NCBI GenBank assembly: GCA_024275485.1
Contig: JAJRZA010000009.1
Coordinates: 34,502-98,501, forward strand
Source: Candidatus Krumholzibacteriota bacterium
GTDB lineage: Bacteria; Krumholzibacteriota; Krumholzibacteriia; LZORAL124-64-63
Length of the DNA: 64,000 nucleotides
Direction: 5' to 3'
In this document: piece by piece, positions 25,783 through 33,682 of the stretch
Layout of the letters: every line of letters begins with the position of its first letter
How positions within the stretch are numbered: the first letter of the stretch is position 1
Translations under genes and position numbers: made by a program
The notes under the pieces: model-generated
Databases searched by the model: none
The model's input: only the letters and a program-made list of their open reading frames with translations
What the model was told of the DNA's origin: nothing

Positions 25783-27269
25783 TGAACAACCAACGTTGGA
25801 ACGCCACGGCTCCCAAATCACTCTTTGATCAGGGGGTTGCCGGTCGACGTGCCACAACATTTCCCCGCTGGGATGGTGAAGACCTGCTGGTGGAATTGCC
25901 TGCGGAGGTTCGCCGGGCCGAAGCCGCCGATTTCCCATCCCTCAGTGAACCCGAGGTGATGCGCCACTTCACCCAGCTGAGCACACTGAACCATCATATA
26001 GAACGTGGAATGTATCCTCTGGGCAGTTGTACCATGAAATACAACCCGCGCATCAATGAAAAAGTGGTGGGTTTGTCGGGCCTAGCCGATCTTCATCCGG
26101 AGCAAAGCATCGACGATGTGCAGGGGCTTCTGGGGGCCCTCAAACTTCTGGAGAAAAGTCTTTGCACCATCACCGGTTTTGATTCCTGCAGTTTGCACCC
26201 GGCTGCCGGGGCCCACGGGGAATACCTTGGCATGCTGGTGATTCGGGCTTTCCACCTGGGCCGGGGCGACCGTGACCGTGTGGAAATTCTGATCCCCGAT
26301 TCCGCCCACGGCACCAATCCCGCTTCGGTCGTTATTGCCGGCATGATTCCGCGCACCATCAAGTCTCGCCACGATGGGCGCATTGATCTGGATGCTTTAC
26401 GGGAAGCGGTTGGTGGAAAAACCGCCGGCATCATGATCACCAATCCCAACACCCTGGGATTGTTTGAAAACGGTATTCGGGAAGTGGCCGACATCATTCA
26501 TGAGGCCGGTGGCAAACTGTACATGGATGGTGCCAACATGAATGCCATCATGGGCAAGGCCAGGTCCGGCGATATGGGTGTTGATGTGGTGCACCTGAAT
26601 TTGCACAAAACCTTCAGTACTCCCCACGGGGGTGGAGGCCCAGGTTCGGGTCCCATTTGTGTGACGAAAGAGCTTGCTCCATTTCTTCCCGGCCCCTGGA
26701 TTCATGAAGAGGATGACGGCAGCTACAGTTTGAAGAAAATGCCGGTTCAGGGTAGCAACAGCATCCATACCCATTTCGGCAACGTGGGAATTTGCTTGCG
26801 GGCGTTGGCCTACATTCTTCGTCTTGGCGGCAACGGTTTGACGCGTTGCACCGAAGCAGCGGTGCTGAATGCCAACTATCTGCTGCGCCAGTTGGAACCA
26901 ATCATGGATGTAAAGCACGGCCAGGGCTGTCTTCATGAATTCGTGGCCAGCGGCTCTTCCTGGAAAAATGATTTCGGTGTGCGCACTCTGGACATCGCCA
27001 AACGCATGTTGGATTTCGGAGTACACGCACCGACGATTTATTTTCCGCTCATCGTGGAGGAGGCCTTCATGGTCGAGCCCACTGAGACCGAGTCTCGCGA
27101 AAGCCTGGACCATCTTGTTCAAGTTTTGCGGGCAATCCACCAGGAAGCACGGGAAAATCCGGAAATTGTAACCGGGGCGCCGCACACCACTCCGGTTGGG
27201 CGCCTGGACGAAGCAACCGCCGCCAGAAACCCGGACCTTCGTTGGGCCGGACCCTGCAACTGCGGGTGA
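25782..27269 (+). CDS. gcvPB: Glycine dehydrogenase (decarboxylating) subunit 2
   Basis: This 495-residue protein has the family signatures MYPLGSCTMKYNP, PAAGAHGEYLGMLVIRAFH and the PLP-Lys region HLNLHKTFSTPHGGGGPGSG (Lys near residue 275). It is the catalytic half of glycine dehydrogenase. ATG 25782 overlaps the stop of gcvPA (TGATG arrangement), with GGAGGCGAAG just upstream, so the two are translationally coupled. An in-frame GTG at 25779 is a less likely start. The next gene begins 4 bases after its stop. Confidence 0.96.
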   Translation: MNNQRWNATAPKSLFDQGVAGRRATTFPRWDGEDLLVELPAEVRRAEAADFPSLSEPEVMRHFTQLSTLNHHIERGMYPLGSCTMKYNPRINEKVVGLSGLADLHPEQSIDDVQGLLGALKLLEKSLCTITGFDSCSLHPAAGAHGEYLGMLVIRAFHLGRGDRDRVEILIPDSAHGTNPASVVIAGMIPRTIKSRHDGRIDLDALREAVGGKTAGIMITNPNTLGLFENGIREVADIIHEAGGKLYMDGANMNAIMGKARSGDMGVDVVHLNLHKTFSTPHGGGGPGSGPICVTKELAPFLPGPWIHEEDDGSYSLKKMPVQGSNSIHTHFGNVGICLRALAYILRLGGNGLTRCTEAAVLNANYLLRQLEPIMDVKHGQGCLHEFVASGSSWKNDFGVRTLDIAKRMLDFGVHAPTIYFPLIVEEAFMVEPTETESRESLDHLVQVLRAIHQEARENPEIVTGAPHTTPVGRLDEATAARNPDLRWAGPCNCG

Positions 27270-27273
27270 TGAG

Positions 27274-28008
27274 GTGTCGGTATTAAGGGTTCATTTCGAT
27301 GGTGCCTTGACGGGGACCGTCAATATGCAACGCGACCGTGATCTGCTGACTGGCCAGCAGCCCGGCGATGATCCCGTGTTGCGTCTTTACCGCTGGCAAC
27401 CTTTTGCCATTACCATCGGGTATAACCAGGATTTCGAAAACTTCAACCAGGCGGCCATCGGCGATAGTGGATTTACCTTGGTGAAACGGCCCACCGGCGG
27501 ACGGGCAATCTTTCATGCCGAAGAACTGACCTACTGCATCTGCGGTGCATCACCGGGGCCGTTGTTCGGTAACTCCCTGCACGATTCCTACATGAAAATC
27601 AATGAAGCCCTGGTTTTGTTTCTGGACCGATTGGGCTTGCAATCGGAAGTCAGCGGAGGAGAAAGCCGCGAGGCCATGAATTCACTAGTCTGTTTCACGT
27701 CCACGGGCAAGCATGAAATCGGGGTTGGCGGGCGCAAGCTGGTTGGTTCGGCCCAGCGCAGAACCGGAGGTGTTTTCCTTCAGCACGGATCCATCCTGAC
27801 GGGGCAGCAACATCTGCGTTTGCCTGAATTCTTGTTACCAGGTAGTCATGGTGCGGGAATGTCTAAGGAAGAGCTGGCTGGACTGACCACTGATCTTGGC
27901 CGGGAGTTGGGCCGTGATATTACTGTCGGTGATCTTGTAAAAATGGAACATGAACTGGCGGAATGTTTTTCCCAGATCCTGGGACTTGACCTGGTAGTTG
28001 AAAAGTAA
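27274..28008 (+). CDS. Lipoate/octanoate transferase (LplA/LipM family)
   Basis: This 244-residue BPL/LplA/LipB-fold protein has the family motifs VKRPTGGRAIFHAEELTYCI (70-89), NSLVCFTSTGKHEI (136-149, with Cys140 at the place of the LipM catalytic Cys) and GRKLVGSAQRR (153-163). The short length and the Cys suggest an octanoyltransferase of the LipM kind or a lipoate ligase; the two cannot be separated by eye. It follows gcvPB directly and would lipoylate GcvH, the one lipoyl protein of this operon. GTG 27274 has a weak GATGAG site; an upstream in-frame start would overlap gcvPB. Confidence 0.85.
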   Translation: MSVLRVHFDGALTGTVNMQRDRDLLTGQQPGDDPVLRLYRWQPFAITIGYNQDFENFNQAAIGDSGFTLVKRPTGGRAIFHAEELTYCICGASPGPLFGNSLHDSYMKINEALVLFLDRLGLQSEVSGGESREAMNSLVCFTSTGKHEIGVGGRKLVGSAQRRTGGVFLQHGSILTGQQHLRLPEFLLPGSHGAGMSKEELAGLTTDLGRELGRDITVGDLVKMEHELAECFSQILGLDLVVEK

Positions 28009-28121
28009 TAAAAACTTGCTGTATTAATATCTACTAATCACCCCGGCAACTCCGTTCACCATACCATCCACGAAGAGTCACCGAGGCGATTGTTATTCAG
28101 TCGTTGTTGCTTGGCCCGAGA

Positions 28122-29411
28122 TCAGAACTTCAGGGAAGTCCCGGCCGCAAAGGCTACGCCCTTGGGGTTGTTGGGGTTCAAGCTGCCGCGGGAAACAGCA
28201 GCCAGGTCGAGGCGCCAGAATCCCATTTTCAGACCCAGGCCAGCACTCGCACCAGTCCCGGTCGCTCCGCCGAGACCCAGGCCGAAGCGGGGTTGAACCC
28301 AATTCGTCAGCCACCATTCGGTGCCGACATAAACGTGGGGGGTGGTACTGGTTGCCCCGCGGTCTTCAAATCCCTGGACATAGTCGAAGGCTACCTCAAA
28401 AGATCCAAAACGGTTGGCTGCGCCTAAACGCAGCTGCCGAGGCAGGGTGGTGGAATAGGAGGCCGCGGTGTAACTGGTGTCCGAGTTGACCACCGCATTG
28501 CCCAGGTCGTCGTTCATGACATTGATGGCCGAAGCATCGACACGGTATTCATTGACTTGCACATTACGATCCCAGCTCACGTTGGTATAAAGGTTTTCCA
28601 CGGAAAAACCCAGGGTCCAGCCCTTGGGCGCCTGCATGGCCAACCCAATATCCAAACCATACCCTTGGCCGCCTTCACTGCTGATGGTGGAAACAAAGGC
28701 ATCGCCGGTGATTTCATCCATGCCGGTGTAGAGGTTGCCGTAGGCGTCTTCCACGTGCATTTCATAGATGCCGTAGAGGTATTTTGCGGTCAGGCCATAA
28801 CTCAGGCGGCTGCGTTCCCCGGAGCGTAAAACGCCACCATAGGAGAGTGCAGTCGAGCCCATGGCATAACCTTCGCCTCGGGTATTGCTGAAGTCCACGG
28901 TTTCGCCCAGTTTGTTTCCGAACAACACCAGGTCGAAGTAGTCCTTGTCCAGATTGCCGGAACCGGCGGCGATGGCGTTGAACGTCAGGGCAAAAGATCC
29001 AGACTGAATCCCGAAGACCGAAGCATCCACATCCGCGTCCAGTTTGAATCCGGAATCGGGAATGTCGTCGAGCAGTTGTTTCTTGGCCGCTGTGTCCATG
29101 TAGGAACCGGTGATTTCATTGTAACGATCAAGGCTGATGGCGTTGTTGTGCACGTCCACTGCCACCGCCGCCAGTCCCAGGCTGAAACCTTCGCTGAAGG
29201 CCAGGTTGGCCGGGTTGAAGCTGACGGCGTCCAGTCCGCGAGCGGTGGCCACGCCGGTGCCGCCCATACCCCAGGACCGAACCGATCCCTGGGCCAAAGC
29301 AACGCCTGGAAGTAATATTCCCACCAGGGCCAAACTCGTGGCCAGGATGGTGACCGCTGCGAGGGCTTTGCCCCGTCCGTGCCGCATTTTTGTGAATTTT
29401 CTGCTTTCCAT
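28122..29411 (-). CDS. Outer-membrane beta-barrel protein (TraF/DUF5723-like)
   Basis: This 429-residue protein has a signal peptide (ALAAVTILATSLALVGILLP then GVALAQG) followed by SWGMGGTGVATARGLDAVSF and NPANLAFSEGFSLGL, the start of the OmpP1/TraF/DUF5723-type barrels of FCB bacteria. The rest alternates short strands and ends in aromatic-terminated beta strands (LAAGTSLKF-like F at the C-terminus), as in outer-membrane barrels. The second Met of the reading frame (29411) has AAGGA about eight bases upstream. It lies 56 bases downstream of the large lipoprotein gene on the same strand and probably shares its transcript. Function is unknown; transport or assembly of the lipoprotein is speculation. 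Confidence 0.75.
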   Translation of the reverse strand: MESRKFTKMRHGRGKALAAVTILATSLALVGILLPGVALAQGSVRSWGMGGTGVATARGLDAVSFNPANLAFSEGFSLGLAAVAVDVHNNAISLDRYNEITGSYMDTAAKKQLLDDIPDSGFKLDADVDASVFGIQSGSFALTFNAIAAGSGNLDKDYFDLVLFGNKLGETVDFSNTRGEGYAMGSTALSYGGVLRSGERSRLSYGLTAKYLYGIYEMHVEDAYGNLYTGMDEITGDAFVSTISSEGGQGYGLDIGLAMQAPKGWTLGFSVENLYTNVSWDRNVQVNEYRVDASAINVMNDDLGNAVVNSDTSYTAASYSTTLPRQLRLGAANRFGSFEVAFDYVQGFEDRGATSTTPHVYVGTEWWLTNWVQPRFGLGLGGATGTGASAGLGLKMGFWRLDLAAVSRGSLNPNNPKGVAFAAGTSLKF

Positions 29412-29467
29412 TTCTTTATCCTTCCTGACTTCCGCCGACGGTTTCGCGTCCTGCGGAAGGTGAAAAC

Positions 29468-31543
29468 CTACCACTCGTCGTTAACGTTCACGTCCATTTG
29501 GATGACGCCGCGAACTTCGAGGTAATCTGTTGAAAGCATGCGCACCTGGTTACCGTTGCTGGATGGCAGGCGGACTTCGATCAGGGTGTAAAGGCCCGCC
29601 AGGGAAAAGATCCGGGCGTCTTCCACCGTGAGAATAATTTCCGGGGTGCTGGTAACCGCCTGGCTCACAACATGGGTGTTGGGATCGACCAGGGCCGAGT
29701 TCACCATGAGGGGTCCGATCTCCAGCAGAGGCATCGTGGCAATTGTATTGGTATCGGTGGCGGCCTTGATGAACAGTTCCACTGCCACAGGCAGGTGGTT
29801 CAGGATTTCAGTCTGGATATGGGCGCCCAGGGCATGGTCGGTGATCATGTCACGCATATCCTGGTCCATATCCAGGGCGGTTGGGTCGCTGTCCAGGGTT
29901 GTCCCGGTGATGATGACTTCCACTGGAGCGGTGATATCCCAGGACACAATGGCAAAGTCATCCGCGCGAACTGTCCCGCTGTCGCCGTTTCCGCCAACTT
30001 CCACATTGCCGGCCAGACTGATGCTGACTGGCAGGTTGTTCAGGAAATCAACAATGGAGCTATTGTTCTCATCCAAGATAATGTCCGTGGTGGTGGCTCG
30101 GTCCTGGGCCGCGAGTATGCGTTCATTCACGTCCATGGTCACTGTGGATCCCGAAGCGGATGTGCCTGAGAGCGTCATGACCATATCGGCAGGCAGCCCT
30201 GCGGAATTGGTTACATGCATGATCATGCTGGCGGCCACCAACTGAAGACCGTCCATCTCTTCAGGCAGGTCTATTTCCTCTTCAATGGGAGCGATGGGAA
30301 CCGAATAGGCCGGCACAACACCAGTGACACTGCTGAAGATGATGGAGCCCCCAATCAGGTCCGCAGTCAATCCTGTGGCTGAGGTCATCGATACACTGGC
30401 GCCTCCGCTGCCGGGAGTGTTGATGTCCACAATAGCTTCCAGGGCCGCCAACGGAACACCGCTTGATGTGAGAATATATCCGCTGAAGTCAATATTCTGG
30501 CTGGTACTTTGGCCGGCAGCCAAATCAACGGTCACACTCAGGGGATTGCCCTGGAGGTTCATCAATTCATTCCAGGTCAGGATGACCTGGGCCGGCAGGG
30601 GCATGGCATTGGTGATATCCAGTCCAATAGAACCGCTGCTGATGATGGCGTACTCAATTTCGAAGTCAGCGGGCAACTCGGTTAGAAAGCTGGTTTGAAA
30701 GCTTTGGGGTCCCACAACAGCTACGGCCGAGGATACCAGCAGGTCCAGGAACTGGGCGTTGATCAGGAGACTGTCCGTTCCGTTGACCGTAACAACCTGG
30801 CCACCGCTGCCGGGTGATCCACCCGTCAAACGCACGCTTACCGCCCCGGGCAGGGTGACGCCCGCCAGATCCGCTGTCTGGGTTGAATTGCCGCCACTGG
30901 GGATTTCAGGAAAAACAAAGGTGGCAATGGTGGAGCCGGTGCCAGGGTCTTCCATGGTAATCACAATTTGGTTGGAACCGGATGCAGCTCCTACCGGAAT
31001 GGACAAACCATTCTCCAGGGTGACGGAGACCGATCCGCTTGCAAGGGTCGCGCTATCCACGTTGGGGATATCCTGGGAGGCACTCAAAACGTCGATAGGA
31101 AAGGCGGGAACAACCGTCAAGAGATTGGTGGTACCAGCGGCGGGTGCCCAGATTTGACCCAGTTCAAATGAGTAATTGATGGGGTCGATGGCGGCCAGGC
31201 TGAAGTTGCCCAAACCCTGCTCGATGGTCTGGGAGCCAATGTCCGCCGAAAGGTCAAAATCGAAACTCATGGTGTCGGGATCGCCTTCGATAAAAAAGCT
31301 GAGGCCACCGTCGTCGGCAATTTCCAGGAAATCCTCATTCTCGATGATCTCCAGAATATCAATGCGTTCCATTCCCAATGGGATGGTCAAAGATGTATCA
31401 AAAGTGGGCATTTCGGGTTTGTTGATCTCACAGCCGCCTATCAGACTCAAGGCCGTTGGAATAACCAACGCGAAAAGCAATAGGCGCAACAGCGCGGTGC
31501 TTTTGCCAGGTCCTTCCCTGCGGATTGGGTTGTGGATTTTCAT
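29468..31543 (-). CDS. Large surface lipoprotein, unknown function
   Basis: The 691-residue protein has a lipoprotein signal ending in LIGGC and then mature residues EINKPEMPTFD. The body is rich in Ser, Thr, Val, Ile and Gly with alternating hydrophobic beta-strand-like segments and few charges, as in repeated beta-sandwich surface proteins. I see no catalytic motif. The beginning FDTSLTIPLGMERIDILEII recurs in the lipoproteins of candidate-phylum genomes as far as I recall, but I cannot name the family. ATG 31543 has a GAGAGG site upstream. The divergent opp-like operon lies 340 bases away. It probably works with the barrel protein encoded just downstream. Confidence 0.75.
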   Translation of the reverse strand: MKIHNPIRREGPGKSTALLRLLLFALVIPTALSLIGGCEINKPEMPTFDTSLTIPLGMERIDILEIIENEDFLEIADDGGLSFFIEGDPDTMSFDFDLSADIGSQTIEQGLGNFSLAAIDPINYSFELGQIWAPAAGTTNLLTVVPAFPIDVLSASQDIPNVDSATLASGSVSVTLENGLSIPVGAASGSNQIVITMEDPGTGSTIATFVFPEIPSGGNSTQTADLAGVTLPGAVSVRLTGGSPGSGGQVVTVNGTDSLLINAQFLDLLVSSAVAVVGPQSFQTSFLTELPADFEIEYAIISSGSIGLDITNAMPLPAQVILTWNELMNLQGNPLSVTVDLAAGQSTSQNIDFSGYILTSSGVPLAALEAIVDINTPGSGGASVSMTSATGLTADLIGGSIIFSSVTGVVPAYSVPIAPIEEEIDLPEEMDGLQLVAASMIMHVTNSAGLPADMVMTLSGTSASGSTVTMDVNERILAAQDRATTTDIILDENNSSIVDFLNNLPVSISLAGNVEVGGNGDSGTVRADDFAIVSWDITAPVEVIITGTTLDSDPTALDMDQDMRDMITDHALGAHIQTEILNHLPVAVELFIKAATDTNTIATMPLLEIGPLMVNSALVDPNTHVVSQAVTSTPEIILTVEDARIFSLAGLYTLIEVRLPSSNGNQVRMLSTDYLEVRGVIQMDVNVNDEW

Positions 31544-31648
31544 GGTGTTCCTCTCTCGATCGGGATGGTCACGAAACCGAACAAGCCGGTGGCGTGCGGT
31601 TATGGTTCGCCACTGAAAGAACCGTACCTGCCTTCAATATCTTTTTGG

Positions 31649-31667
31649 CGGGAAACAACTGTTCCCG
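31649..31667 (+). promoter_or_regulatory. Inverted repeat, possible operator
   Basis: CGGGAA (31649-31654) and TTCCCG (31662-31667) flank a 7-base spacer in the divergent region, close enough to affect the minus-strand lipoprotein promoter. No matching family is recognised. Confidence 0.3.
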
Positions 31668-31793
31668 AAGAGGAATCATGAGGAACAACGAGGAACAATG
31701 AGGGCGTTTGGAATTTCCTGACACCGGATGGGAAATGGCCGGGAAGGTGCAGGAAGCCCTGGAGGCATTGCAGTTTGCAAGGCGTTGGAGATT

Positions 31794-31829
31794 CCCCGGG
31801 TTTATCCCCGGGTTTATCCTTGGGTTGAC
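31794..31829 (+). repeat. Three tandem 12-bp repeats abutting the -35 of the ABC operon
   Basis: CCCCGGGTTTAT at 31794-31805 and again at 31806-31817 is followed by a diverged third copy, CCTTGGGTTGAC (31818-31829), whose last bases are part of the -35 element. This looks like a multi-site binding array for an activator or repressor. Confidence 0.7.
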
Positions 31830-31854
31830 GCTCAGGCCGCCATCTCGCTAATAT
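31825..31854 (+). promoter_or_regulatory. Sigma-70-type promoter for the ABC transporter operon
   Basis: TTGACG (31825-31830) and TAATAT (31849-31854) are 18 bases apart and about 30 bases ahead of ATG 31884. Confidence 0.7.
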
Positions 31855-31883
31855 CAGTAAAATTAACAATACGAAGGTGCTGT

Positions 31884-32867
31884 ATGCTGAGTTGGCTGGG
31901 CCAAAGAATTTTATCCTCCGTGCTTCTGGTGTTCCTGCTGTTGACAGCGGTATTTTTTATCGTGCGGTTGGCTCCCGGGACCCCCATGGATTTGATGGTG
32001 GGCGAAAACATTCGGCAGGAAGACCGCCAAGCCCTTGAGCAGCAACTTGGCCTGGATCACAGCCTGGTCCGTCAGTACGCACTCTGGCTTGGCAATATTG
32101 CCCGGGGCGATTTGGGTCTAAGCCACGCCCGCCACCAACCCGTTTCCGAAATCATCGCCGAAACCCTTCCAGTCACCCTGCTTTTAACTCTCACCGCCTA
32201 TGCTTTGCACCTGTTGCTGGCCATTTCCGCTGCCCTGGTCATGAGCAGCCAGAAAGGGCGGCCTGTCGATGGATTGATTCAGGGGGTGGGCTTGTTGTTC
32301 TATTCGGTGCCGCCATTCTGGCTCGGTTTGATGCTCATACTGATTTTTGGTGGCCTCCTGGGTTGGTTGCCCACCGGGGGGATGCACGCTGCCGACGCAG
32401 ATTTCATGAGTCCCATCGGTCGTTTTGGCGACTTGTTGCTCCACATGATCTTGCCCGTAATGACCCTTGCGGTGAGCATGTTCATGGGCACGGCCCGCTA
32501 TTTGCGCACCAGCCTTGATGAAGTTCTGGATCAGGATTACATCCTGGCGGCCCGCTCCCGCGGGGTGGGGCACTGGTGCATCATGTTTCGGCACGCCCTG
32601 CCCAACGCCCTGTTGCCCCTGGTAACCCTGGTGGGGTTGCACCTGCCCTTCCTGCTCGGAGGCGCGGTGGTTATTGAAGTGATCTTCGGCTGGCCGGGCA
32701 TGGGGCGCGTCACCGTGGAGGCCATTGGAAATCGTGATTATCCGGTGATCATGATCACAACCCTGGTGGCTTCCCTGGCGGTGGTGCTGGGCTCTTTGCT
32801 GGCTGATATCCTCTATACGATTGTTGACCCACGGGTTCGCCTCGGACGCCGGGAGGGCCAACAATGA
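31884..32867 (+). CDS. Peptide/nickel-type ABC transporter permease (DppB/OppB family)
   Basis: This 327-residue inner-membrane protein has six or so membrane helices and the conserved N-terminal LGQRILSSVLLVFLLLTAVF, the ends RLAPGTPMD and the loop EAA motif around YILAARSRGVGHWCIMFRHA, followed by LPLVTLVGLHLPFLLGGAVV. It forms one half of the transmembrane channel for dipeptides, oligopeptides or nickel. ATG 31884 has GAAGG just upstream. The second permease starts with a 4-base ATGA overlap. No substrate-binding protein is encoded in the operon. Confidence 0.93.
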   Translation: MLSWLGQRILSSVLLVFLLLTAVFFIVRLAPGTPMDLMVGENIRQEDRQALEQQLGLDHSLVRQYALWLGNIARGDLGLSHARHQPVSEIIAETLPVTLLLTLTAYALHLLLAISAALVMSSQKGRPVDGLIQGVGLLFYSVPPFWLGLMLILIFGGLLGWLPTGGMHAADADFMSPIGRFGDLLLHMILPVMTLAVSMFMGTARYLRTSLDEVLDQDYILAARSRGVGHWCIMFRHALPNALLPLVTLVGLHLPFLLGGAVVIEVIFGWPGMGRVTVEAIGNRDYPVIMITTLVASLAVVLGSLLADILYTIVDPRVRLGRREGQQ

Positions 32868-33682
32868 TCAAGCGGCCTGGTTTTTTAATCTCCCTGTTTC
32901 TTGTGGTTCTGGCCATTCTGGTGCCTTTGTTGCCCTTGGGCAATCCTGCGGCTCTGGGTGATGCCACCGAGCGACTGGCTTCTCCTTCCTTCACCCATCT
33001 GATGGGTACCGATATTCATGGTCGCGATATTCTGCTCCGGTTGGTCCACGGCAGCCGTGTATCCCTGCTGGTTGGATGGGTCAGTGTACTTGTGGCCGTG
33101 GTCCTGGGTGCATTTGTGGGCTTGGCGGCAGGGCTTGGATCCCCCCGCCTGGATCGAATGTTGATGCTGCTGACCGACCTCTTCTTGGCTTTCCCGAGAC
33201 TGTTCCTGGTCCTTTTGCTGGTCTCCCTGGCTCGTCCCTCTCTGACCCTGGTGATGTTGGTCATCGGCCTGACCGGTTGGATGCCGGTGGCCCGTCTGGT
33301 TCGCGCCGAAGTTCTCAGCCTCAGGGAGCGGGAGTTTGTGCACGCTGCCCGGCAGCTGGGGCTGTCATCAATGCAAGTGGCTACCAGGCATATTCTACCC
33401 AATCTGATGCCCACCATCGTGGTGACAGCGGCCTTGAGAGTGGGCGGAGCCATCCTCACTGAAGCTTTCCTCAGCTTTCTAGGCCTGGGAATCCAGGAGC
33501 CGGGGATCAGTTGGGGGGCCATGATTCAGCAGGGCCGCGATCATCTTTTGGATGCCTGGTGGATGACCACTTTCCCGGGATTGGCCATCGCCCTGACAGT
33601 AATCGGTTACAATCTTTTGGCCGATGATATTCGCCGGGCTCTGGATCCCCGGCACCAGTCGGGAGGCCCGCGCAATGACTGA
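32864..33682 (+). CDS. Peptide/nickel-type ABC transporter permease (DppC/OppC family)
   Basis: The 272-residue protein has the typical MGTDIHGRDILLRLVHG motif, several membrane helices and an EAA loop (EREFVHAARQLGLSSMQ) with the C-terminal FLSFLGLGIQEPGISWG region. It pairs with the upstream DppB-like permease. Its ATG overlaps the stop of that gene by four bases, so translation is coupled; the fused ATPase gene overlaps its end by eight bases. Confidence 0.93.
   Translation: MIKRPGFLISLFLVVLAILVPLLPLGNPAALGDATERLASPSFTHLMGTDIHGRDILLRLVHGSRVSLLVGWVSVLVAVVLGAFVGLAAGLGSPRLDRMLMLLTDLFLAFPRLFLVLLLVSLARPSLTLVMLVIGLTGWMPVARLVRAEVLSLREREFVHAARQLGLSSMQVATRHILPNLMPTIVVTAALRVGGAILTEAFLSFLGLGIQEPGISWGAMIQQGRDHLLDAWWMTTFPGLAIALTVIGYNLLADDIRRALDPRHQSGGPRND

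Larger units (their letters stand above)
31544..31883. other. 340-base divergent control region
   Basis: This gap lies between the minus-strand lipoprotein gene and the plus-strand ABC transporter operon. It contains the inverted repeat 31649-31667 (CGGGAA and TTCCCG arms), three GAGGAA-type direct repeats at about 31668-31702, the 12-bp triplet repeat at 31794-31829 and a promoter at 31825-31854. No convincing gene lies inside. Confidence 0.7.

Noticed and set aside
31600..31869. 89-codon minus-strand frame in the divergent control region
   Set aside because: It crosses the promoter and repeats and has no recognisable product.
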